From Nitrososphaerota archaeon (GTDB lineage: Archaea > Thermoproteota > Nitrososphaeria > Nitrososphaerales > Gagatemarchaeaceae), in NCBI GenBank assembly GCA_005877225.1, contig VBPK01000070.1:1-15215 (forward strand): DNA of 15,215 bases, given 5' to 3'. The position numbers were made by a program, and so were the translations under genes. Within the stretch, counting starts at the first letter, position 1. Each line of letters opens with the position of its first letter. The notes beneath the pieces are model-generated. The model was not told the origin of the DNA, searched no databases, and saw only the letters and a list, made by a program, of their open reading frames with translations. This document shows, in pieces, positions 5,234 to 12,286 of the stretch.

Positions 5234-6046
5234 ATGATGACCTCTGAGCAGGGTAGTAGCATGCCCGAACCGGGCGAAATAGTCGTCTGTACTGTCAGAG
5301 AGATCACCTCTCACGGCATCTACGTCAACCTCGACCAGTATGGCGGGATGAATGGCTTTCTGCACGTCTCGGAGATTTCGACTGGCTGGGTGAGGAACAT
5401 CGAGAGGGTCGCCAAGCCGCAGCAGAGGCTCGTCCTCAAGGTCATTCGAGCCGACAGGACGAGGAAGGAGATAGACCTCTCTCTGAGACAGGTTACGAAT
5501 GAGGAGAGGAGAGCGAAGGTCATTGAGTGGAAGAGGGCGGAGAGAGCCCAGGCGATAATGAATGCCGTCAGGAAGAAGGTTAGTCTGGGGGAGAAGCAGC
5601 TGAACGAATGCGTCACAAAGATGGTTGGGCAGTTCGGGTCGCTCTACGCAGCGCTCGAGATGGCCGCGAAGAAGGGGGAGAAGGCGTTTACCGGACTCGA
5701 GCTGCCGCAGGAGTTCGTGATGGCTGTAGTAGAGACAGCGACCGAGAAGATCGTGCCGCCGAAGTACGAGATCGGGGCGATAGTCGAGGTCTCCTCCAGG
5801 GCTCCCGACGGGGTTCAGCAGATCAAGAAGACACTGCTCGCGGCTGCGTCTTCACCCGGCTCGGCTGAAATCAAGATAACCTACGCAGGCGCACCGAGGT
5901 ACAGAATCAGGATAACGGCCGACGATTACAAGCAAGCCGAGAAGATAATGGCTTCCGTCCTCGATAAGATCAAGGACGGCCTCGGGAAGCACGGGGCCTT
6001 CAATTTCAAGCGTGAAATCTCCAGGAAGTACGGCGGTGCTTCTTGA
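5234..6046 (+). CDS. aif2a: Translation initiation factor aIF2 alpha subunit
   Basis: The alpha subunit of the aIF2 heterotrimer helps gamma bind initiator Met-tRNA and deliver it to the small subunit. The 270-aa product has the three family domains: an N-terminal S1-type OB fold (about residues 13-86, with GIYVNL, GFLHVSEIS and DLSLRQV motifs), a helical middle domain (about 90-170) and a C-terminal alpha/beta domain (about 175-262) that binds gamma. The serine at position 49 lies in the loop equivalent to the eukaryotic phosphorylation site. Two ATG codons in a row (5234, 5237) make the exact start uncertain by one residue. It is followed after 1 nt by Nop10. Confidence 0.95.
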   Translation: MMTSEQGSSMPEPGEIVVCTVREITSHGIYVNLDQYGGMNGFLHVSEISTGWVRNIERVAKPQQRLVLKVIRADRTRKEIDLSLRQVTNEERRAKVIEWKRAERAQAIMNAVRKKVSLGEKQLNECVTKMVGQFGSLYAALEMAAKKGEKAFTGLELPQEFVMAVVETATEKIVPPKYEIGAIVEVSSRAPDGVQQIKKTLLAAASSPGSAEIKITYAGAPRYRIRITADDYKQAEKIMASVLDKIKDGLGKHGAFNFKREISRKYGGAS

Positions 6047-6047
6047 A

Positions 6048-6212
6048 TTGAGAAGCCTCCTCTTGAAGTGCCTCAGCTGCGGTCGTTACACCCTCGCTTC
6101 AAAGTGTCCCAACTGTAAGGGGGATACCGTGACTGTTCATCCTGCCAGGTATTCGCCGGACGACAAGTACGCGAGGCACAAGAATCCTGGCGCCTACCAG
6201 GAAAGCGATTAA
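6048..6212 (+). CDS. nop10: H/ACA RNP protein Nop10
   Basis: Nop10 binds Cbf5 in the H/ACA particle that makes pseudouridine in rRNA under guide-RNA direction. The 54-aa product has the compact zinc ribbon typical of archaeal Nop10 (C8xxC11 and C20xxC23), the CGRYTL motif, and the basic C-terminal helix after HPARYSPDDKY. TTG at 6048, one base after the aIF2-alpha stop, gives the canonical short N-terminus; an open frame extends upstream inside aIF2-alpha. It ends the translation operon. Its TAA shares bases with the TAA of aglB on the other strand, so the two genes converge with a 4-bp overlap. Confidence 0.93.
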   Translation: MRSLLLKCLSCGRYTLASKCPNCKGDTVTVHPARYSPDDKYARHKNPGAYQESD

Positions 6213-8521
6213 ACGACCTGGTAGATCAATACAGTGTAGAAGCTACCGCAATAGCCGAGGCTGCTGCTCGGGTTTGACTGACACGTTCCGGTCGTGGGGG
6301 CTGTGAGGCTTGGTGAGTAGTACGCGATTCTGAAGGGACTCGGGCCGTTCGCGGAAAAGTGAAATTTGTAGGGATAGCTAAAAGCCTGGATCGGGGGTGC
6401 TCCTGTCCTGTTGTCAAGCTGGTACGTCTGTGTCAGCGTGCCGGCACTGTTGATGTAGCCGGCGAACTGGAAGGGCAGCATCTGCCCGAATATGGTGTCC
6501 TGGAGAGTGAAGGGGGTGAGATTGAAGTCGTCTGGTGGCGGGAAGAGGTACACCGATTCGCTCACGTTCAATTCATGAAATCCTATCCTGATGAACCATT
6601 GCTTCTTACTCTCGTCTCCCCCGCCAGCTGTGAGACCAGCGCCAGCGGGAACCTGAAGTACGTAGAACGCTTGCCCGCTAATGCTGATTAGACTCCCCAC
6701 CAGAAAGAGGAGGATGTACGCGGGGCGTCCGTGTGCCAGACCTTTGGCTGTAGTCGCCGCGACGGTCGTGTTCGACATGAACATGCGCCCTATCTGGGCT
6801 ATGCGAGTCCCGTTCAGGGTGGCGTTGTCCGCGACCGTCGTCCTGTTTCCCATCACGTTGTCCCAGTATCCGTAGTCCCACCAGGAGATGATGACTGCGT
6901 TCTTGGGCGTATTGTCCCTGATCCACTGGAGCGCCTGGACCCAGTCGTTCAACTGGGACCTCGAGAAAACCGTCCCCCCGTTCGATAGACTCACGCCGGA
7001 GTCGGCGGGACTCTGGTCGCAGAGGTAGGGGTTCGCCGCGGTGCACTGGGCGGGGTTGGGTATCCAATAGATGCTCGCCGGGAAGGCTAACAGCGCAACG
7101 AGTGCTACCGAGTATATCACGCGCATCTCGCTCTTCGTGGCGGAGACGGGTTTCTTCTTCACGAGAGGAACGGCGCCAGGTTTGACGATGGCGAAGGCCA
7201 GTTCTGCGAACCCGATTCCGGCTAGGAGGGCGAGGGCGATGGAGGAGTATACCAGCAGACGCGAGAAGGCCGCTGAGACGTAGAGGCCGGTCAGACCGAT
7301 CACAAGAGCGTAGGTCATGGGAATGCTGTTCTTCCTCCTGAGGGCGACGATCGCGCCGAAGACGCCGAAGAAGAGAATTATGAGGTAAGAGGAGAAGTAG
7401 TCGCTCCCGGCCGGGACGAAGTGTTCCGCCACCGACGCCACGAGTGGATTACCGGTTCTCACCCAGGGGAAGATTGCCGCGAGATACCTCGCGCTTATTC
7501 CGCCGACGAAGCCGAAGCTGAGGACGGCCAGGCCGGCCAGGACGAAGCCGAAGAGGAGCTTCACGAGCGTCTGCATGTACTCGCTCGGCTTCACCCACGA
7601 CTTCGACCACTGCGCGACGAGGACGAAGAGGGTTCCACCGATCAAGGCGAGCCCAGCGGGGTTGGTGACGATCCCCACACCGGGTCTTGGGAAGATGGCG
7701 CTTCCGAAGAGGGCGGAGGCCGTGAAGATCAGGATCGTCGGTGCGAGGTAAGAGAGGTCCACCCCTAGGAAAGGAAGAATCAAGAAGACTAGGCCGAAGG
7801 CCACGCTGAAGTAGAGGGCGCCTCCCCAGCTCGTGTTCGCGTATCCCACCAAGAAGCCGGCCAAGATGGCCCTGAGCGTCCGGCTTCCGGGTCTCATTTC
7901 ATTGTCGAACAACGTGAGAAATACGTAACTCGCCGAGGCAAAGAGGAGTATTGCCAACGGCTCGGATTTGAACCACCCGAGGTTCCCTCTCTCGATCAGG
8001 GGAGGCGAGACTGCGATGATAAGAGAGGCAAAGAGCCCCGCTGCCTCGCCCGCGATTCTTCTGACCAGGAAGAAGAAGACGATCGCAGCGAAGGCTCCCA
8101 GGAAGACTGGGAGCAAGACTAGGAAGTCGTAGAGCGTCATCTGAAGCCCGAAGACGTTCCTGAAGAAGATGTAGAGCAGCGCGCCAGCGAAATGCAGCCC
8201 ATCTTGAGAGGTCTGCGCCACCTGCCTCCCTTCGGGAAACCACGTCGTCGTGTCTGTCCAGGAGAAGTAGTTCAGGAGACCCGGGAACCCACCCCCTCCG
8301 GACTTCCAGCTGTTGTCGAACGAGGTGACGATGAAGTTGGCCGCCTTGTAGTCGTAATACGGGTCGAACTCGTTAAGGAAGAAACCGTACTTGGCGGGGA
8401 AGGCTCTGATGATGATCGCGACCGAAAAGACGCAGACCAGGACGAGCGTGATTATTATTCCCCGTCTGGGTACGGTGGGGCGCTTCACCAGCTTCCTCAA
8501 TAGGTTGAGGGGAGAAACCAA
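6209..8521 (-). CDS. aglB: Oligosaccharyltransferase catalytic subunit (AglB/STT3)
   Basis: AglB transfers a lipid-linked glycan to Asn in N-x-S/T sequons on the outer face of the membrane. The 770-aa protein begins with an N-terminal membrane anchor (about 21-40), carries the first catalytic-loop motif with Asp at 53 (EFDPYYDY), a dozen or so further hydrophobic segments to about 480, then a soluble C-terminal domain containing the invariant WWDYG at 547-551, which reads the sequon. SVAE at 363-366 matches the external-loop-5 glutamate motif. The second acidic motif reads WFKSE at 183-187, where many homologs have an Asp. TTG at 8521 is chosen because a TATA-like box lies about 34 nt upstream; an in-frame TGA follows shortly upstream. 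The N-glycan synthesis genes are not in this window. Confidence 0.93.
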   Translation of the reverse strand: MVSPLNLLRKLVKRPTVPRRGIIITLVLVCVFSVAIIIRAFPAKYGFFLNEFDPYYDYKAANFIVTSFDNSWKSGGGGFPGLLNYFSWTDTTTWFPEGRQVAQTSQDGLHFAGALLYIFFRNVFGLQMTLYDFLVLLPVFLGAFAAIVFFFLVRRIAGEAAGLFASLIIAVSPPLIERGNLGWFKSEPLAILLFASASYVFLTLFDNEMRPGSRTLRAILAGFLVGYANTSWGGALYFSVAFGLVFLILPFLGVDLSYLAPTILIFTASALFGSAIFPRPGVGIVTNPAGLALIGGTLFVLVAQWSKSWVKPSEYMQTLVKLLFGFVLAGLAVLSFGFVGGISARYLAAIFPWVRTGNPLVASVAEHFVPAGSDYFSSYLIILFFGVFGAIVALRRKNSIPMTYALVIGLTGLYVSAAFSRLLVYSSIALALLAGIGFAELAFAIVKPGAVPLVKKKPVSATKSEMRVIYSVALVALLAFPASIYWIPNPAQCTAANPYLCDQSPADSGVSLSNGGTVFSRSQLNDWVQALQWIRDNTPKNAVIISWWDYGYWDNVMGNRTTVADNATLNGTRIAQIGRMFMSNTTVAATTAKGLAHGRPAYILLFLVGSLISISGQAFYVLQVPAGAGLTAGGGDESKKQWFIRIGFHELNVSESVYLFPPPDDFNLTPFTLQDTIFGQMLPFQFAGYINSAGTLTQTYQLDNRTGAPPIQAFSYPYKFHFSANGPSPFRIAYYSPSLTAPTTGTCQSNPSSSLGYCGSFYTVLIYQVV

Positions 8522-8550
8522 CTTGCTTGCGACGGCGATTCATCAGGGTG

Positions 8551-8560
8551 TATTAAGTAT
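8551..8560 (-). promoter_or_regulatory. aglB TATA box lying over the gcvH stop codon
   Basis: The minus strand reads ATACTTAATA about 34 nt before the aglB TTG. The same bases contain the final Thr codon and TAA stop of gcvH, so the gcvH end and the aglB promoter are constrained together. Confidence 0.55.
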
Positions 8561-8978
8561 GTTGAGACAGTTTCTTGATCGTGACTTCCAGGTGAAGGGA
8601 GTAGGCCTTGGCGTCCAAGAGATTCCTCTTTTCAGAGTCGTAATTCGAGGGCTCGACCTCGATGATCCATCCCTGCTCGTAGGGCGACTGGTTGACGAGC
8701 TCGGGCTTCATGGCCAGGTCATCGTTCACGCCGGTGACTGTTCCAGAGAGTGGTGAATACAGCTCGGAGACGGCCTTGATTGACTCTACGGTCCCTAGGA
8801 CCTCCATTTGTCTTAGTTTCTGGCCGCTCTTCGGTAGAGACACGTAGACTACGTCGTTGAGCGTCTTGGCGGCATAGTCTGTGATTCCCACCTTGACCCT
8901 CTTGCCTGACATGCGAGCCCACTCATGCTCTTTGGTGTAGAGGATGTCGTCGGGGAGGTTGTACTCTCTGAATTTCAT
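8553..8978 (-). CDS. gcvH: Glycine cleavage system H protein
   Basis: The H protein carries a lipoyl arm that shuttles the aminomethyl group between the P, T and L proteins. The 141-aa product has the standard layout: YTKEHEW near the start, the GITDYAAKTLNDVVYVSLP strand region, and the lipoylation motif ESIKAVSELYSP with the modified lysine at position 68, followed by GWIIEVEP. The ATG at 8978 has the normal N-terminus. It lies upstream of aglB on the same strand but that gene appears to have its own promoter. A perfect inverted repeat and a TATA-like run are present upstream. gcvT is also in the window at 12287; the P and L proteins are not. H protein can also serve lipoate metabolism. Confidence 0.95.
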   Translation of the reverse strand: MKFREYNLPDDILYTKEHEWARMSGKRVKVGITDYAAKTLNDVVYVSLPKSGQKLRQMEVLGTVESIKAVSELYSPLSGTVTGVNDDLAMKPELVNQSPYEQGWIIEVEPSNYDSEKRNLLDAKAYSLHLEVTIKKLSQHT

Positions 8979-9010
8979 ACGTCGCGAAAGGGTTTCGAGA
9001 AGACGGTTCT

Positions 9011-9040
9011 GTTAACTTATCGGTTAATGGGTGATTAACC
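9011..9040 (-). promoter_or_regulatory. gcvH promoter with a perfect inverted repeat (possible operator)
   Basis: A TATA-like run (TAAGTTAA on the minus strand, about 9012-9019) lies about 38 nt before the gcvH ATG. Directly upstream of it is a perfect 7-bp inverted repeat, GGTTAAT at 9022-9028 and ATTAACC at 9034-9040, around GGGTG. The position just before the TATA box is typical of an archaeal regulator site. No poly-T follows, so a terminator for topA is less likely. Confidence 0.45.
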
Positions 9041-9095
9041 CTCCCGCAGCGCCTCCCGCGCCCTCGCGTGGAAGACGCAGAGAACCGGCTCAATC

Positions 9096-11222
9096 TCAGC
9101 TCGGCTGCACAGCCTGCACTTCATGCTCCTTTCTCCCCACCTTGCCGGGACAGCGTGGATTGACACATAACTTCCACGGAAATCTGCCCAGCTTCACGTA
9201 GACTATCGGCCAATCGCACTTTTCACAAGCCCTCGTTGTTGTCTTGATCGCCCCCCTCTGAGGCAACGGCGCCGAGGCGTTACACTCGCTCGGGTAATTC
9301 GTGCAGCCTACGAACCTCTTTCGCGTCTTTCTCGACCGTACGACCTTCAACTTTCCCGTCTTGCAGACAGGGCATGGGCCAAGGATGTACCGGGCGGCAA
9401 TCGCCGATGAGACGGCCTCGCTCATCTGAAGCCCGATCGACTCCTCGTTCGAGGCGATCGAGACCAAGTTATCTGACAGGACCCTGATCGTCTGTCGAAG
9501 AAGAACCCTCACATCCCCTCCGCCGCCCTCTATCTCCCCCAGCTTCTCCTCTATCTCCCGCGTCAGCTTGGTAGAGGCTACCGCGGGACTGAACGCTTTC
9601 ATCGTCTCCATCACGGCGAACCCCAGGTCTGTAGCCATCAGCCCCTGCTCACCTAAGACGACGACATACCCTCTGCTCACGATGGTCGATATGATTTCTG
9701 CCCTTGTTGCCTTCGTGCCCAGGTTTTCTCTTTCCATCCTCTCAAGGAGGCTACTCTGATTGTACCGGGGTGGCCGAGTCGTGAGTTCTTCCGTGGACTC
9801 GATCGAGACGACTTCGACCTCGTCTCCCTTCTTCAAGACAGGGAGGAATTTCTCCTCTCTCCCAGAGTACTTCCCGTAGTACCTCAACCAGCCTTCCTTC
9901 ACCATCCTCGTCCCATTCGCCCTGAATTCGTATTCGCCAACCCTGATGGTTACACTCGCTCGACCGCGCACGGCGTTCGGGGCGAAGGTCGCCATGAACC
10001 TCCTGATTACCAAATCATGAAGCTTGGCTTCCCAAGAGGACAATGCCCTCTTCGGCCTTTCGCCGGTCGGGTAAACTGCCGGGTGGGCGGTGTCGTACTT
10101 CGACCCCTCCTTCGGGCGGAGAGCCCCCCTCCTGAGCTCATCAGCCTCCCTGGAGTATTGCCCCATCCTCCCGAGCCCCTCGAAGATCTTAGCATAGCCT
10201 ATCGAGGGGGGGAGCTTCTGGCTGCTCGTCCTTGGATAAGAGACGAGGGCATCGAGGTAGAGCCGCTCGGCAATCTGGAGTGTCCTGGTCGGAGCGTAGC
10301 CGAAGACGCGATACGCCTCCCTCTGCAAGTCTCCTGTGTTGAATGGGGTCGGTGGAGTCTCCTCGAATAGACCCCAAGAAGCATTGGCGACGACGCCTCC
10401 TCGATGGCTGCGGCACCCCTCCTTGACCCTCTCAGCCTCTGCCTTCCTCGGTATCCTCTCAATGGCGTACATCGCCTCGAACTCAATGCCCCCGACCCGA
10501 AAGACCCCGCGGACCGCCCAGAACGGCTTGGGAACGAACTTCTGTATCGCGACCTCGCGGTCGATGACATATGAGAGGGTGGGTCCTTGCACCCGCCCGA
10601 TGCTCAGGGTCTTGTACGCGCCGCCGACTCTCTGCTCGGCCTCTACGAGTGCCCTCGAGAGGTTGACTCCCCAGATGAAATCTATCGCGTGACGAGTCCT
10701 TCCGGCGACGGCAAGGCCGTTACTTGGAGGAGACCTCGCGTTCTGGAAAGCCTGCAGAAGATCCTCTTTTGTCAGCGTGGAAAACTTCGCCCTCAGTGCC
10801 TCCTTTTCCTTCCCACCGCAGGCGTAGCGCAGTATGTTGAAGCCTATCGTCTCGCCTTCCACGTCGTAGTCGCAGGCGTTGATGAATCTGACCGCGCCGA
10901 GGCTCAGCCTTCTGAAAGACTCGATCGTCCCCTTCGCAAATGAAAGCCGCTCCTTCAACACATTACTCGGGTACCATTCGACGTCGAAGACCGGATAGAC
11001 ACCCCTGTCATGGAAGGGGTCCGAAACACCGTAGATGTGTCCGAGGGCAGCGCCGACCACAAACTCCTCGCCGCCTCGTTTGAATCGAAGGACCTCCGTC
11101 CCCTCAACTCGTAGCCTCTCGACTGGCGTCTCCGCCAGGGATTCAGAGATTCTTCTCGCCACATCGGGCTTCTCGCAGACTACGAGAGTGTATCCCTCGC
11201 CCAACTCACTCCGTCTCGACAA
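9096..11222 (-). CDS. topA: DNA topoisomerase IA, archaeal type
   Basis: The enzyme relaxes negative supercoils by cutting one strand through a 5'-phosphotyrosine link. From TTG 11222 the product is 708 aa. The Toprim domain is at the N-terminus (Glu of CEKPD at 17; DYDVE with Asp 118 and 120 and Glu 122). The active-site Tyr is at 329 in LVSYPRTSSQKLP, and the core continues through the STKLTREIEEKLGEIE region. Two C-terminal zinc ribbons follow: C617xxC620 with C640 and C647, and C666xxC669 with C686 and C691. The open frame reaches ATG 11279, but the TATA-like box at 11255-11262 lies inside that extension, so translation cannot begin there from this promoter. TTG 11204, preceded by GGAGTGAG, is another possible start. 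The gene is divergent from a small zinc-ribbon gene. Confidence 0.95.
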   Translation of the reverse strand: MSRRSELGEGYTLVVCEKPDVARRISESLAETPVERLRVEGTEVLRFKRGGEEFVVGAALGHIYGVSDPFHDRGVYPVFDVEWYPSNVLKERLSFAKGTIESFRRLSLGAVRFINACDYDVEGETIGFNILRYACGGKEKEALRAKFSTLTKEDLLQAFQNARSPPSNGLAVAGRTRHAIDFIWGVNLSRALVEAEQRVGGAYKTLSIGRVQGPTLSYVIDREVAIQKFVPKPFWAVRGVFRVGGIEFEAMYAIERIPRKAEAERVKEGCRSHRGGVVANASWGLFEETPPTPFNTGDLQREAYRVFGYAPTRTLQIAERLYLDALVSYPRTSSQKLPPSIGYAKIFEGLGRMGQYSREADELRRGALRPKEGSKYDTAHPAVYPTGERPKRALSSWEAKLHDLVIRRFMATFAPNAVRGRASVTIRVGEYEFRANGTRMVKEGWLRYYGKYSGREEKFLPVLKKGDEVEVVSIESTEELTTRPPRYNQSSLLERMERENLGTKATRAEIISTIVSRGYVVVLGEQGLMATDLGFAVMETMKAFSPAVASTKLTREIEEKLGEIEGGGGDVRVLLRQTIRVLSDNLVSIASNEESIGLQMSEAVSSAIAARYILGPCPVCKTGKLKVVRSRKTRKRFVGCTNYPSECNASAPLPQRGAIKTTTRACEKCDWPIVYVKLGRFPWKLCVNPRCPGKVGRKEHEVQAVQPS

Positions 11223-11254
11223 GCTAACCGGTCGTCTCAATCGATGCTGGTATG

Positions 11255-11262
11255 TTTTTAAG
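11255..11262. promoter_or_regulatory. Shared TATA box for topA and the zinc-ribbon gene
   Basis: TTTTTAAG on the plus strand reads CTTAAAAA on the minus strand. It lies about 33 nt before the zinc-ribbon TTG (11292) and about 36 nt before the topA TTG (11222). No second A/T-rich box is visible in the short interval, so one element probably serves both directions. Confidence 0.5.
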
Positions 11263-11291
11263 AGAAGTGGAAGCACCATGCCTCCTAACTC

Positions 11292-11468
11292 TTGACTTAC
11301 GAGGTAGCCTGCTCGAAATGCGGCAATACCCTCTATTCGGGCTTTGACCTCAGGTCGCCCAACGACGTCTTGAAGCTCTTCGGCTACAAGTGCAAGAAGT
11401 GCGGCGCAAAGCTCGCACCGGAGAAATTCAGGGTCGAAGTCAGGAAAATCGACGGTTCCTTCTCTTAG
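11292..11468 (+). CDS. 58-aa zinc-ribbon protein
   Basis: The short frame encodes two CxxCG knuckles (C7xxC10 and C34xxC37) separated by 23 residues that include an LRSPNDVLKLFGYKCKKCG stretch; the pairs would form one four-Cys zinc ribbon. The C-terminal third is basic and beta-like. Small stand-alone ribbons like this occur widely in archaea and may bind nucleic acid or proteins, but I do not recognise the family. TTG at 11292 is supported by the TATA-like box about 33 nt upstream; no ATG is available in frame. The last 29 nt overlap the 3' end of cofE, which is transcribed toward it. The pairing with topA through a shared promoter may reflect co-regulation. Confidence 0.7.
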   Translation: MTYEVACSKCGNTLYSGFDLRSPNDVLKLFGYKCKKCGAKLAPEKFRVEVRKIDGSFS

Positions 11469-12225
11469 CCTTGTACCCCAGGCTTCTCATATAGACGCAC
11501 TCCTCGTTTGAGATGGCGAAGTCATGGGACTCGTATTGGCGGCCACGAAGCAGGGTCTCGCTCACACCCCTCACTAGGACGATTGGAGTCCTTTCGTCCG
11601 ACTCTCCCATCAGAAGCTGCGCCGCCGAACTCAGGTCGTCCGCGATTGCCTGGGACGTCACACGCAGTATGTTCCCGAAGAGGTCGCTCTTCCCGCGCAG
11701 GTCGAGTATCCCTTCGAGACCGGAGCACGCCAGCGCCACGCCGACTGTGCCCCTTCTCATCGGCATCAACCTGCTGTCCGAGATTACGACCCCCAGGGCA
11801 GTGCCGCGTCTGAACTTCAGCGCCTCGCGTAAGAATTCTGCCGACTGATGGGGGCTTCGCGGGTAGAGGACGACCCTTCCATGCTCTATATTCGACTTGT
11901 CGATCCCCGCATTCGGAGTAAGCAGACCGCTTTTTACAGCGAGGACGAAGCCCGGGACACCCCCGATTACCTCGTCCGACTCCCGAAGAATGAGTTCGCA
12001 CAACTGGGGGGAGAAACCATACTTCGCCGCAACTTCCCTCGCTTCAGCCCGTGGCAGGACTGAGGAGAGCGAAACGATCCTCCCTTCGGAGATCGCCACG
12101 AACTTGCTCGATAGGACGAGGACGTCACCATCTCTAAGGTCGTCTCCGACGAGTCCGTCGGTCAGGGCTGGCAGGTCGAACTCCGAATCCATCCTTGGCG
12201 TCCGCACCGGAGCGAGCGAGATCAA
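11440..12225 (-). CDS. cofE: Coenzyme F420-0:L-glutamate ligase
   Basis: CofE adds gamma-linked glutamate to F420-0 using GTP. The 261-aa protein shows the family's features: the GDVLVLSSKFVAISEGR segment, the GGVPGFVLAVKSGLLTPNAGID motif with the metal-binding Asp region near residues 92-113, the ISDSRLMPMRRG motif, and GVALACSG with the SDLFG segment. TTG at 12225 places the start 27 nt from a strong TATA box, giving an essentially leaderless transcript; ATG 12192 would remove the family's N-terminal strand. It is divergent from gcvT and converges on the zinc-ribbon gene with a 29-nt overlap. Its presence shows that the organism makes F420; the rest of that pathway is not in the window. Confidence 0.9.
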   Translation of the reverse strand: MISLAPVRTPRMDSEFDLPALTDGLVGDDLRDGDVLVLSSKFVAISEGRIVSLSSVLPRAEAREVAAKYGFSPQLCELILRESDEVIGGVPGFVLAVKSGLLTPNAGIDKSNIEHGRVVLYPRSPHQSAEFLREALKFRRGTALGVVISDSRLMPMRRGTVGVALACSGLEGILDLRGKSDLFGNILRVTSQAIADDLSSAAQLLMGESDERTPIVLVRGVSETLLRGRQYESHDFAISNEECVYMRSLGYKAKRRNRRFS

Positions 12226-12248
12226 GCGGGTTCAAAACGCTCCCCCGC

Positions 12249-12256
12249 TTAAATAA
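12249..12256. promoter_or_regulatory. Shared TATA box for cofE and gcvT
   Basis: TTAAATAA on the plus strand (CTTAAATAAAG in context) reads TTATTTAA on the minus strand and is nearly palindromic. It lies about 34 nt before the gcvT TTG (12287) and 27 nt before the cofE TTG (12225). It is the only A/T-rich element in the 61-bp gap. Confidence 0.6.
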
Positions 12257-12286
12257 AGAGTACCCAGCCCACCGAAGACCACTCAC

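Noticed and set aside
7421..7768. 115-aa Glu/Gly-rich plus-strand frame within aglB
   Set aside because: Composition is what the complement of hydrophobic aglB codons gives; no start signals.
9096..11279. Longer topoisomerase from ATG 11279
   Set aside because: The shared TATA box lies inside this extension and the added residues have no counterpart at the family N-terminus.
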